Under the pieces are notes generated by a model. It did not search any database. It was not told the DNA's origin and worked only from the letters and a program-made list of their open reading frames with translations. A program made the translations under genes and the position numbers. DNA of 64,000 nt from positions 92,195 to 156,194 of the forward strand of contig NZ_BMQW01000010.1 in NCBI RefSeq assembly GCF_014648315.1, in the 5' to 3' direction. Within the stretch, counting starts at the first letter, position 1, and each line of letters opens with the position of its first letter. Positions 9,025-17,718 of this stretch are shown one piece after another. Source of the stretch: Shewanella ulleungensis. Its GTDB lineage: Bacteria; Pseudomonadota; Gammaproteobacteria; Enterobacterales; Shewanellaceae.

Positions 9025-9268
9025 ATTAAAAGTATTCCCGTAAATTATTCAAACACACCTAAGTGGAAGATTAGCATATAATCGATTCACTTCCATATAT
9101 AATTCGACACAAATGCTTAATAAATATTCAGCTTGATCGAGTTGCTAATTTACACGATTTTGCATTTATTTACAAAAACAGTTTAATTAATTATCAATTA
9201 CAATTGGGTGAAGCGGCAATGTACTGTTAAAATCGTTAGCAATTTAAATCAAGATTACGGCTTTTACT

Positions 9269-9772
9269 ATGCACAGAAGAGCAATTTATCCGGGTACTTT
9301 TGATCCAGTTACAAATGGTCACGCAGATCTTATTGAGCGTGCAGCGCGCTTGTTTAAACACGTCATCATAGGTATAGCATCTAATCCGTCCAAACAACCG
9401 CGATTTACTCTCGAAGAGCGTGTTGCCCAGGTTAACTTGGTAACGGCCCACTTGGACAATGTTGAAGTGGTAGGGTTTACTGGTTTGCTAGTTGATTTTG
9501 CTAGAGAACAACATGCCAGTGTGTTAGTTCGTGGTTTACGTGCAGTCTCTGATTTTGAGTATGAATTTCAGCTAGCAAACATGAATCGTCGATTAAGCCC
9601 TGATCTTGAGAGTGTTTTTTTAACTCCAGCAGAAGAGAACTCCTTTATATCTTCAACCTTGGTAAAAGAGGTCGCACTTCATGGTGGTGATGTTAGTCAG
9701 TTTGTTCATCCACAAGTTGCAGCTGAATTGAAGTTAAAAGTAGAAGAGAAGCAATTTGCTGACAAAAAATAG
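9269..9772 (+). CDS. coaD: Phosphopantetheine adenylyltransferase
   Basis: This 167-residue protein has the usual CoaD length. The N-terminal YPGTFDPVTNGH motif contains the T/H-x-G-H nucleotide-binding element and is followed by ADLIERAARLF. The C-terminal ISSTLVKE corresponds to the ISSTxVR triphosphate-binding motif. CoaD transfers AMP from ATP to 4'-phosphopantetheine, giving dephospho-CoA in the cytoplasm. It is divergent from yjbE and convergent with mutM; a coaD-mutM neighbourhood is common in gammaproteobacteria. Confidence 0.97.
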   Translation: MHRRAIYPGTFDPVTNGHADLIERAARLFKHVIIGIASNPSKQPRFTLEERVAQVNLVTAHLDNVEVVGFTGLLVDFAREQHASVLVRGLRAVSDFEYEFQLANMNRRLSPDLESVFLTPAEENSFISSTLVKEVALHGGDVSQFVHPQVAAELKLKVEEKQFADKK

Positions 9773-9823
9773 CAATTTATGAGCCATATGATATACACAT
9801 AAATATAGCTCATTTCGTTAAAT

Positions 9824-10639
9824 TTATCGTTGCTGGCATATACCACAAAATACCGTGGTACGTTGGCCTAGTTTGATTTCACTTAATAAATTACCACAAT
9901 GGGTGCAGGTTTCACCGCCTCGGCCGTAGACATGTAATTTTTGGGCAAAGTAGCCTGGCTTACCATCTGCATTAGTAAAGTCTTTTAAAGTTGTGCCACC
10001 TTGCTTTATGGCATGGGCTAAAATTTGTTTCACTTCACTAACTAACACGGTTAATCGTTCAATATCAATGCTGCCTGCTTCTGCTTGCGGGTGTATACCT
10101 GCGGCGAATAGAGCCTCATTGGCATAAATGTTCCCTGCGCCAACCACTATATGATTATCCATTAGGCAAAGTTTAATGGCTTTTTTCTTACCTTTTAATG
10201 CAGCTTGCAGCTGTTGAGGGGTAAAGTCTCTGCTCAATGGTTCTGGGCCAAGTTTTGACAATAATGGATGGGCTTCTTCGGGTAACTCGTACCATAGCCA
10301 TGCGCCAAATCGCCTTGGATCATTAAAACGTAACATGCGGCCATTTTCTAATACTAAATCAATATGGTCATGTTTTTCAGCGGGAGTGTTACGCGGTAAA
10401 ATACGTAAACTACCTGACATGCCTAAGTGCACGATAGTCATGCCTGCATCAGTATCAATTAATAAGTATTTAGCGCGACGACGGACGTTGTTAATGCGTT
10501 GACCGATAATGTTTTGCGCTACATCAGGCACTGGCCAACGAAGTGATCCATTACGCACAATCAATTCACTGACAGTTTGCTCGATAAGGTATGGGCTTAT
10601 CCCCTGGCGGGTGACTTCAACTTCTGGTAATTCGGGCAT
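9824..10639 (-). CDS. mutM: Formamidopyrimidine-DNA glycosylase
   Basis: This 271-residue protein starts with MPELPEVEV, where the mature Pro and following Glu are the catalytic residues of the Fpg family. It ends with a four-cysteine zinc finger, CTHCG...CGICQQR, used to grip DNA. The H2TH region with GAGNIYANEALF is intact. MutM removes 8-oxoguanine and ring-opened purines and nicks the abasic strand. The small membrane-anchored gene at 10649 is ten bases upstream on the same strand, so the two may be co-transcribed. Confidence 0.97.
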   Translation of the reverse strand: MPELPEVEVTRQGISPYLIEQTVSELIVRNGSLRWPVPDVAQNIIGQRINNVRRRAKYLLIDTDAGMTIVHLGMSGSLRILPRNTPAEKHDHIDLVLENGRMLRFNDPRRFGAWLWYELPEEAHPLLSKLGPEPLSRDFTPQQLQAALKGKKKAIKLCLMDNHIVVGAGNIYANEALFAAGIHPQAEAGSIDIERLTVLVSEVKQILAHAIKQGGTTLKDFTNADGKPGYFAQKLHVYGRGGETCTHCGNLLSEIKLGQRTTVFCGICQQR

Positions 10640-10648
10640 AAAAACTCA

Positions 10649-11107
10649 TTATTTAGATTGTGACGGTACGGCGAGCACTGGCTGTAAATCAGCGCGTAAA
10701 CTTGGCGGTATTTTGTACCAATTTTGATTTGATGATTGCAATAAGCCATCTTCGGGGAAATAACGCCATTGTTGTGCGGTGTGAATATTGCTAATTGCGA
10801 TAGTCAGCGTTTGTTCACTGGCGCTATGTTCAGGTTGAACCGTTAATGGTGACACACTAATATTTTGCCAAGCCTGTGCCCATTGCTGACAGTTAAGGAC
10901 TTGTTCATGACACCACCATTCATCACCTTTTTTACTTAACCATATATCATCGAGATGAAGTTGTACTAACGGTAGTTGAGGGTCGAACAGCGCCACGGCT
11001 TCATCGGGCACATTAGCGGTTTTGTCATCAATAAACGATAACACCGCGATCATAAAGACACTGGCGCCGATAATAATATAATTCCAATTTTTTCGAGAAA
11101 GCGCCAT
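10649..11107 (-). CDS. Hypothetical membrane-anchored protein
   Basis: This 152-residue protein has one N-terminal transmembrane segment (about residues 9-25, YIIIGASVFMIAVLSF) and a soluble remainder containing a Cys pair in WWCHEQVLNCQQW. An AAGGA element lies eight bases before the ATG. I do not recognise the family. The topology suggests an inner-membrane anchor with a periplasmic domain. It ends ten bases before mutM, so it is probably in the same transcript, but no functional link to DNA repair is evident. Confidence 0.65.
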   Translation of the reverse strand: MALSRKNWNYIIIGASVFMIAVLSFIDDKTANVPDEAVALFDPQLPLVQLHLDDIWLSKKGDEWWCHEQVLNCQQWAQAWQNISVSPLTVQPEHSASEQTLTIAISNIHTAQQWRYFPEDGLLQSSNQNWYKIPPSLRADLQPVLAVPSQSK

Positions 11108-11378
11108 AAGAGAGTCCTTTTCGTTAGATACAGCAGTATGCTTGTTCTTTTAGTTTATCACCCACGCGATAAAAAACGAATCTAGCGATACAAGACTCGA
11201 GCGGGTTAATCGAAATGATTGATACCATGATACGAAAGAGGCAGGGATGTAGATTACCCGAAGATAAAGATAACAATAGCGAGAGTCGACAAGATAGCAA
11301 ATGAGGCAATCGAAAGGATTGGGTCATTCAATCTCAGACAATCACTGCGCGCAGCAATGATTGTCGAGACTAGAAGAT
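11108..11378. other. Gene-free stretch with an inverted repeat
   Basis: About 270 bases between the moeA end and the hypothetical gene contain no convincing gene. Near the moeA side there is an 8-bp inverted repeat, GACAATCA (11337-11344) and TGATTGTC (11358-11365), with extra self-complementary TGCGCGCA-like bases inside. It lacks a T-run. It may be a weak terminator for mobB-moeA. Confidence 0.4.
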
Positions 11379-13193
11379 TTAAAGCAAATCGGCAAACGGT
11401 TGAATAAATACGCTATCACCCGCAGGGATGGTTGCTGTGTCGTCTGCGATAACAATAAGGCAATTCGCATTCACCATTGAATTCAACATACCTGAGCCTT
11501 GCGCTCCAGTTGTTTTGACATGGATTTTTCCGTCATTTGCGATGCTATAAACGCCGCGTAAAAATTCCGTTCTACCGGTTTTACTGCGTAAAGAGTGGTC
11601 TGCAATGGCTGGAATAAATTGTGGCTGCCAGTTTGTTTCTCCGGCAAGTTTACGAATAGCAGGTTGCACGAACTGCATAAATGACACCATCACCGCGACA
11701 GGGTTGCCAGGTAAACCAAAAAACAAACTCTGGTCTATTTTACCCACTGCTAAAGGGCGGCCTGGGCGCATGTTAATCCGCCAAAAATGAGTGTTACCCA
11801 CGTTGGCGAGTGCCATTTTTATGTAGTCAGCATTGCCCACTGACACGCCGCCAGAACTAATGACAATATCCGCTTTTGCTGCTGCGTCGCTCAATGTGTT
11901 GGTCAGGGTTTGTTCGTTATCGTCAATAATCCCGAGGTCAATAACCTGACAACCGAGCTTTTTCGCCATTGACAAAATGGTATAGCGATTAGCATCGTAA
12001 ATACAGTTAGGCTTTAGCTCATCACCGGGTTGACTCACTTCATCACCGGTTGAGAATACCGCAACAACAGGACGTTTAAAAATAGGTAAGCGATTAAACC
12101 CCAGAGATGCCATTAAGCCCAGTTCTGCAGCACCTAACCTAGAGCCGGCAGATAATGCCACTTGACCTTTAGCAATGTCTTCACCGGCAAGGCGAACATG
12201 TTGACCTTTGATGATGTGCTCAAGCTCAAGTAGGGTAACTGTTTGACCGCTTTCTTCGGCTAATTCACGTGCTTGAATGGTGTCAGCACCTTGTGGCACT
12301 GTTGCCCCAGTCATAATGCGCACCGCTTCACCTGATTGCAGTAAATTTGGGTAGTTATGTCCCGCGAGCACTTCTGCCACAATCTTAAGCGGTGCGGTCG
12401 ACAAACTATCAAATGCAAAAGCATAACCGTCCATTGCTGAGTTTGTTTGTTGTGGCACATTAATTTCTGAAATAATGTCTTGAGCGAGAATGCGGTTATC
12501 AATATCAATAAGATCAACTAGTTCTGTTTGGTTAATCGTTTTCACTTGACCTAATACTTTACTAATACCTTGTGAGACGCTAATGCCGTATTCAGACTCT
12601 GGTTGGTCTCGTAATGCTTCGTTGTTAAAACAAATAGGTAATTTAACTTGAGGAGCTTGCCAATTTTGTTGGTAGAGTTGAACAAAATCAGCAATTTGTG
12701 CCACATTGTTTAAGTCTAATCGCGTCAAGGTGTCTGGGACCTGAGTGTCTTCGCAGCAAGCGATAGCGACTATATTTTCGTCATGCACGTGAATGAGCGG
12801 TTTATTGTGTGCAGCACGGTGTAATTCGATTTTGGGTAATGTTAATTTTTTAAAACCTTCAACAAGTACGATATCGACTTTTTCAGCTTCAATTTGGCGC
12901 AGTAAATGCTGTAGTTGAGGATCGCCCTCAACAGGATCTTCAGTCATTAATGCCCAGCGCACATGAGATGCAACCAATACTTGTTTTGCACCCGCTTTAC
13001 GCATTTCATAACTGTCTTTACCTGGAATATCAACATCGAAGTTATGATGTGCATGTTTGATAACTGCTAAGCGAATACCGCGTTGATTGAGTTCAGGAAT
13101 AAGCTGTTTTAATAGGGTTGTTTTACCGGTGCCGCTGTATGCACAAAACCCTAAAACGGGAATAGGTAATGGATTACTAAATACTACAGTCAT
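11379..13193 (-). CDS. moeA: Fused MobB adaptor-MoeA molybdopterin molybdotransferase
   Basis: This 604-residue fusion has two modules. Residues about 1-175 are MobB, a P-loop GTP-binding adaptor: the Walker A is YSGTGKTTLL near residue 20, followed by VIKHAHHNFDVD and DIVLVEGFK. Residues about 190-604 are MoeA: MDGYAF, R-I-M-T-G-A-x-V-P, F-S-T-G-D-E, S-S-G-G-V-S-V-G and F-G-L-P-G-N-P-V-A. MoeA inserts molybdate or tungstate into adenylylated molybdopterin, and MobB aids guanine-dinucleotide cofactor formation. mobA is 18 bases upstream and tupABC precedes it on the same strand, so metal uptake and cofactor assembly look like one transcription unit. Confidence 0.93.
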   Translation of the reverse strand: MTVVFSNPLPIPVLGFCAYSGTGKTTLLKQLIPELNQRGIRLAVIKHAHHNFDVDIPGKDSYEMRKAGAKQVLVASHVRWALMTEDPVEGDPQLQHLLRQIEAEKVDIVLVEGFKKLTLPKIELHRAAHNKPLIHVHDENIVAIACCEDTQVPDTLTRLDLNNVAQIADFVQLYQQNWQAPQVKLPICFNNEALRDQPESEYGISVSQGISKVLGQVKTINQTELVDLIDIDNRILAQDIISEINVPQQTNSAMDGYAFAFDSLSTAPLKIVAEVLAGHNYPNLLQSGEAVRIMTGATVPQGADTIQARELAEESGQTVTLLELEHIIKGQHVRLAGEDIAKGQVALSAGSRLGAAELGLMASLGFNRLPIFKRPVVAVFSTGDEVSQPGDELKPNCIYDANRYTILSMAKKLGCQVIDLGIIDDNEQTLTNTLSDAAAKADIVISSGGVSVGNADYIKMALANVGNTHFWRINMRPGRPLAVGKIDQSLFFGLPGNPVAVMVSFMQFVQPAIRKLAGETNWQPQFIPAIADHSLRSKTGRTEFLRGVYSIANDGKIHVKTTGAQGSGMLNSMVNANCLIVIADDTATIPAGDSVFIQPFADLL

Positions 13194-13211
13194 CGTGGAC
13201 CTCTTAATAAA

Positions 13212-13802
13212 TTACTTGGCAATTGTCTGGGCGAGTTGTTGCTTTTGTTCTGGTGTGTTGACGTTAACAAAAGCATTAGGTTGATCGGCAAAACTCTCTA
13301 CTGCCACTTGATGTTGACGATACCAAAAATCAATTTTGCGCTCGCCTGCATCCAAAAATGCCTGCATAGATTCTGCTAAGTAGGGTTTAAGCAAGAGCAC
13401 GACTGGCTGTTCACGTTCGCCATCACTCGCAACAGCAATATCGGCATTTTGCTTGGTAAGCGCGGCTAATAATCGTGATGCTAAATCGCTTGGTAACATA
13501 GGGCAATCACAGGGCACGACCAATAAATATTCTGCTTGAGTTTGTTTTAGCGCCGTGACCATGCCAGCTAATGGACCTAAGTAGCCACTGTCTTGATCGC
13601 TAAAAACGCTATAGCCCCATTGCTCATACTGAGTTTGGTTACGGTTAGCGTTAATCATAATACGGTCAACCTGAGTGCTGAGTTTGTCGATGGTATGGCA
13701 AATCATTGCTTGGCCATTAAGATCAACTAAGCCTTTATCGTTGCCACCCATTCGTCTAGCCATGCCGCCAGCTAAAATTACTGCGTCAATCTGTGGTGCC
13801 AT
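13212..13802 (-). CDS. mobA: Molybdenum cofactor guanylyltransferase
   Basis: This 196-residue protein has the MobA N-terminal loop ILAGGMARRMGGNDKGL, which binds GTP, and the central VVPCDCPMLP segment that positions the metal-binding Asp. MobA joins GMP to molybdopterin to form the bis-MGD cofactor of DMSO-reductase family enzymes. I use the ATG at 13802, which lies inside the end of tupC; a longer frame back to 13919 would overlap the transporter gene by over 130 bases. The 17-base overlap with tupC suggests translational coupling. Confidence 0.93.
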   Translation of the reverse strand: MAPQIDAVILAGGMARRMGGNDKGLVDLNGQAMICHTIDKLSTQVDRIMINANRNQTQYEQWGYSVFSDQDSGYLGPLAGMVTALKQTQAEYLLVVPCDCPMLPSDLASRLLAALTKQNADIAVASDGEREQPVVLLLKPYLAESMQAFLDAGERKIDFWYRQHQVAVESFADQPNAFVNVNTPEQKQQLAQTIAK

Positions 13803-14538
13803 AATGTAATTCCGTTGAATTAGTCTGATGCACTGTATCTGCTGTAGGTACATGCATGCTGGTATGAATAGTACGTTGCTTAATATGCCAATGTTGCTGG
13901 CATAATGCAGTGAGGCCACAAGTTTGGTGACTACTGATTAACAGGCCGGTGCCGTCTTGTTTTAATTGATTGATCATTGCTAATACTAAACGTTGCGAAT
14001 GCTTGTCCATATTCGAAATAGGTTCATCGAGCATGAGCAGTTTAGGCTGGGTAATCCATGCTCTTGCAATAGCAAGGCGTTGGCGTTCTCCGCCAGATAA
14101 ATCACTAGCATGATGAGTTAATAAGTCGTTAAGTTGAGCCATATTAATGGCTTGCTTAATTCTGTTGCTACGTTCGCTTGACGTCAATTTCAATTGATTT
14201 AGAGCATAGGTCAAGTTGTATTTTACTGAACCCTCAAACAAATAAGGATGTTGATGTAAATACACAGCTTTGCCTAATAGGCTGTCTGCTTGCCACCAGG
14301 ATTTAGGTGTAAAACCTTGATCAAAAACCACACCCTCTGTTGGCTTAATCAAGCCTGCTAGGATTTTCATTAGGGTCGATTTTCCAGAGCCATTATCGCC
14401 CTGCAAATAAATCACATCACCTTGTTTAAAGTTCAGTTCATCCACGCTAAATAAAGTATTTTTTTGAAACTTCATCAGCAAATTCTGAGCATGAATTTCT
14501 ACAGGTTTGCTGGTGGATAAGCTATTCGATGAGGTCAT
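13786..14538 (-). CDS. tupC: Tungstate ABC transporter, ATP-binding protein
   Basis: This 250-residue ATPase has all ABC hallmarks: Walker A GDNGSGKST, Q-loop around LHQHPYLF, signature LSGGERQRLAIARA, Walker B LLMLDEP and the switch His in SSHQ. It powers import of tungstate with the permease and binding protein encoded just upstream on the same strand. The gene starts one base after the permease stop and its end overlaps mobA. The assignment to tungstate rather than molybdate rests on the TupA-type binding protein in the operon. Confidence 0.88.
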   Translation of the reverse strand: MTSSNSLSTSKPVEIHAQNLLMKFQKNTLFSVDELNFKQGDVIYLQGDNGSGKSTLMKILAGLIKPTEGVVFDQGFTPKSWWQADSLLGKAVYLHQHPYLFEGSVKYNLTYALNQLKLTSSERSNRIKQAINMAQLNDLLTHHASDLSGGERQRLAIARAWITQPKLLMLDEPISNMDKHSQRLVLAMINQLKQDGTGLLISSHQTCGLTALCQQHWHIKQRTIHTSMHVPTADTVHQTNSTELHYGTTD

Positions 14539-14539
14539 C

Positions 14540-15247
14540 TTAATGACTCCTTGGGAGGGCTTTACCTCGCAATGAACCTAAGATGAAGTTTAGCACCAAG
14601 GCTAAAATTAATAATACTAATCCTAATGCAATGGCTTGGGCAAAGTCACCTTTACTGGTTTCTAATGCAATAGCGGTAGGAATATTGCGTGTCACATTCA
14701 TAATGTTTCCTCCCACCATCATTGAACAGCCAACCTCTGTAAGGATACGGCTAAAGGCAGCAATAATGGCCAGAAGCAGAGGTACTCGAAGTTCACGACA
14801 TAATGTCCATACTGCGCGTATCCATGTTGCTCCTAGTGTACGGGATGTTTCCCAAGCGCGGCGATCTACGCTTGAAAAGGCAGCTTGTGAAAGTGCAACC
14901 ATAACCGGTGCGCAAATAAGCATTTGCCCTAAAATCATACCTTGTTGGGTAAACAACCACTTTAAATCACCGAGCACACCTTGGCGAGTGAGTAATAAAT
15001 ACACCAGCAATCCAATGACAACCGTTGGAATCGATTGTAGGGTTTGAATGAGGTTAGTTACAACCCAGCGGCCACGAAAATGACTGAATGCAAGAATAAA
15101 ACCTAAGATAATCGACGGAATAATCGTGATCAGCAGCGCCGCAAAGGACACCGAGAAAGAGATATTAATAATCGCCCAAACATCTGGGTCAAAAGAGAGC
15201 AGCAAGCTAAATGCTTGCTGCAATAGGGCTAACCAGCCGTCACTCAT
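14540..15247 (-). CDS. tupB: Tungstate ABC transporter, permease
   Basis: This 235-residue protein has about five or six transmembrane helices and the cytoplasmic EAA-like loop around SSVDRRAWETSRTLGAT, which contacts the ATPase. The first helix region reads SFSVSFAALLITIIPSIILGFILA. It overlaps the binding-protein gene by four bases (ATGA), so the two are translationally coupled. It forms the membrane channel of the TupABC importer. Confidence 0.9.
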   Translation of the reverse strand: MSDGWLALLQQAFSLLLSFDPDVWAIINISFSVSFAALLITIIPSIILGFILAFSHFRGRWVVTNLIQTLQSIPTVVIGLLVYLLLTRQGVLGDLKWLFTQQGMILGQMLICAPVMVALSQAAFSSVDRRAWETSRTLGATWIRAVWTLCRELRVPLLLAIIAAFSRILTEVGCSMMVGGNIMNVTRNIPTAIALETSKGDFAQAIALGLVLLILALVLNFILGSLRGKALPRSH

Positions 15248-16074
15248 TTTTTATACGTTGCCTTGAACAATTGCTCTCCTTGCACAGTGAATTCATTAAT
15301 CATGGTTTGTGTTGCAGGGGTGATAAGCCAATCGCTTAATGCTTTTGCACCTTTATGATTAAGATCAGGATATTTTTCAGGGTTAATTAGCATGATTTGG
15401 TAAGGGTTAGCTAATGCTGCGCCACCTTCAAAACTAATGGTTAAATCAAGTTTAGCTTTATAAGCAATAAAAGTACCGCGGTCTGCTAACGTATAAGCTT
15501 GCAATTCATTTGCCATTAGCAAGGTTTTACCCATGCCTTGGCCTACAGATGTATAGCCTTCAAAGTCCGGTGTTACGCCAGCAGCTTGCCAAATTTCAAG
15601 CTCCTTCATATGAGTGCCTGAGTTATCTCCACGTGAGATAAACTTGCTTGGTTTCGCTGCAATTTTACTAAATGCTTCTGTCGCATCTTTGCTCAATTTT
15701 GCTACTGCAGGGTCATCTTTAGGCCCAAGTACAATAAAATCATTTTCCATAATACCGCGAGGTTCAACACCGTAACCATCGGCAACAAATTTTGCTTCTG
15801 CTTCTGGAGCATGTGTCATGACAACATCAACATCACCTTGGCTGCCTAGCTTTAATGCCTGGCCAGTACCGGTCGCAATGACTTGCACACTGTAGCCAGA
15901 CTCTGCTTCAAACTTAGGTAAAATCGCACCTAATAATCCTGAGTTTTCAGTACTCGTTGTTGTCGCGAGTTTAATGACTTCGCCTGCTAACGCGACTGGG
16001 CTGAACATCGCACCACTAAAAACCGTAGCGGCTAATAACATGCTGACACTTGCTTTGAGTTTTAACATTTCCAT
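15244..16074 (-). CDS. tupA: Tungstate-binding periplasmic protein
   Basis: This 276-residue protein has a signal peptide that ends at about residue 30 (PVALA). The mature start carries TTTSTENSGLL (residues 38-48), the TTTS anion-binding motif that marks TupA-like tungstate receptors, and later GDVDVVMTHAP, SRGDNSGTH and Y-T-L-A-D-R-G-T. It captures tungstate in the periplasm and delivers it to TupB. It is the first gene of the minus-strand tupABC-mobA-moeA unit and is divergent from the sigma-54 regulator gene. Confidence 0.92.
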   Translation of the reverse strand: MEMLKLKASVSMLLAATVFSGAMFSPVALAGEVIKLATTTSTENSGLLGAILPKFEAESGYSVQVIATGTGQALKLGSQGDVDVVMTHAPEAEAKFVADGYGVEPRGIMENDFIVLGPKDDPAVAKLSKDATEAFSKIAAKPSKFISRGDNSGTHMKELEIWQAAGVTPDFEGYTSVGQGMGKTLLMANELQAYTLADRGTFIAYKAKLDLTISFEGGAALANPYQIMLINPEKYPDLNHKGAKALSDWLITPATQTMINEFTVQGEQLFKATYKK

Positions 16075-16326
16075 TCCTTGTAGTATTAATGACCGGATTT
16101 TTTCTTAATTACCAAAGCCATAAGCAAGTTAAATGCCAAATGATTTTAAAGCAAATACAGTTCACGCCTAAAATCGAAATTGTGAACTTGATCCCAAGCT
16201 TGATGAAATTATGATAGACAAATTGTCCCACGATCACTTTTCTGTGGTTCATAGTGACCCTGTCATTTCGATTCAATGGTAGAGTAAGTTAAAAGCGTGT
16301 CAAAATGTCCTAATAAGAGTCCATTT

Positions 16327-17718
16327 ATGAGTCCTGACGAACAGATCACCCCTATAGCCCAAACCACAATGTCGGTATTAATCGTTGATGACGAGCCCGG
16401 CATGCGCAGTTTTTTGATGAAAGCTTTAGCCAAAAAATTCGCTCTCGTTGAAACGGCATCCACCATTGCGCAAGCAGAAACGCTCCGTAGCCAAGGTCAT
16501 TTTGATTTACTCATTGTCGATATAAGACTGCCTGACCGTTCTGGTATTGAGTGGCATGAAGCATTAAACGATCGTGATAGACAATCCGACATTATTTTTA
16601 TGACGGGGTATGCCGATATGGATGTAGCAATCAAAGCGCTACGGGCAGGCGCTTCTGACTTTATTATGAAACCATTTCACCTTGAACAAATGATGACCGC
16701 AGTTGACCGCTGTATTGAAAAGCGTTTGTTAAAACGCGAAAACTTTATGTTAAGGCGCGAATTAGCTCATGGGCAGTCATCAACCATTATTGGTAATAGT
16801 GAAGCTATTCGCGATGTTAAACAAGTCATTGAACGCATAGCTCCCACCAATGCAGTGGTATTGATTGAAGGAGAATCTGGCACAGGTAAAGAACTTGTAG
16901 CAAGGCAGCTACATCAACTTAGTGGCCGCAGTGGTGCTTTTGTACCTGTTAACTGTGGTGCTATAGCGCCAGAATTATTGGCCAGTGAGTTATTTGGTCA
17001 TACGGCGGGCGCATTTACGGGGGCAAAAGGCAATCGTGAGGGTCTGTTTAGTTATGCCTCTGGCGGGACCATTTTTTTAGATGAAATTGGCGAGATGCCA
17101 ATGAACATGCAAACCGCGTTACTTCGCGTTCTTGAAGAGCGATCTATTAGACCTGTCGGTAGCGAAAAAGAAATCGATATTGATGTGCGAGTTGTTGCCG
17201 CAACCAATCGTTTACTGATTGATGAAGTTGAAGCAGGACGTTTTCGTCGAGACTTATTTTACCGCCTCAATGTGCTCAATATTGTGATTCCATCTTTGCG
17301 ATCTCGTCCTGAGGATGTCGTTGAGTTAACGCATTTCTTCACGTTACAGTTATCACAAGAACTGGGCATTAAAGATGTTATTTGGAGCCATGAAGACCTG
17401 CAAGTACTGCAGCAATATGATTGGCCAGGTAATATTCGTGAGTTACGTAATATGATTGAACGTTGCATTTTATTAGGTAAACCACCGGCAGAATACTGGA
17501 AAAAACCTGTAGTGACAGTGGTACCAGAAGCAATGGGTTACCCGCTTGATTGGCCTTTAAAAGAAGTTGAAAAGCTCCATGTTACTCAGGTCGTTGATGC
17601 ACATAATGGTAATAAATCTGCAGCAGCAAGAGATTTAGGGGTATCGCGTAAAACGCTCGACCGTAAATATAAAGAGTGGGCTCATCATGACGATGACAGC
17701 AGTGGAGAAATACAGTAG
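16327..17718 (+). CDS. Sigma-54-dependent response regulator (NtrC family)
   Basis: This 463-residue regulator has a receiver domain (residues about 15-130; acidic DDE pocket and phospho-acceptor D65 in LLIVDIRLPD), an AAA+ sigma-54 activator domain (Walker A GESGTGKE, GAFTGA loop intact, Walker B FLDEIGE), and a C-terminal Fis-type helix-turn-helix (NKSAAARDLGVSRKTLDRKY). The ATG at 16327 follows an AATAAGAG element; an in-frame ATG at 16297 has a poorer site. Its stop overlaps the GTG of the kinase gene by one base (TAGTG), so they form a two-component operon. The target promoters are unknown; the divergent tup operon is a candidate only by position. Confidence 0.88.
   Translation: MSPDEQITPIAQTTMSVLIVDDEPGMRSFLMKALAKKFALVETASTIAQAETLRSQGHFDLLIVDIRLPDRSGIEWHEALNDRDRQSDIIFMTGYADMDVAIKALRAGASDFIMKPFHLEQMMTAVDRCIEKRLLKRENFMLRRELAHGQSSTIIGNSEAIRDVKQVIERIAPTNAVVLIEGESGTGKELVARQLHQLSGRSGAFVPVNCGAIAPELLASELFGHTAGAFTGAKGNREGLFSYASGGTIFLDEIGEMPMNMQTALLRVLEERSIRPVGSEKEIDIDVRVVAATNRLLIDEVEAGRFRRDLFYRLNVLNIVIPSLRSRPEDVVELTHFFTLQLSQELGIKDVIWSHEDLQVLQQYDWPGNIRELRNMIERCILLGKPPAEYWKKPVVTVVPEAMGYPLDWPLKEVEKLHVTQVVDAHNGNKSAAARDLGVSRKTLDRKYKEWAHHDDDSSGEIQ

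Noticed and set aside
11124..11327. Small minus-strand frame in the moeA downstream gap
   Set aside because: Low-complexity Leu/Ser composition, no ribosome site and no recognisable domain.
13803..13919. Longer mobA reading frame
   Set aside because: It overlaps tupC by more than 130 bases and the extra residues do not match MobA.
14583..15047. Plus-strand 154-codon frame
   Set aside because: Antisense to tupB, without ribosome site or domain.
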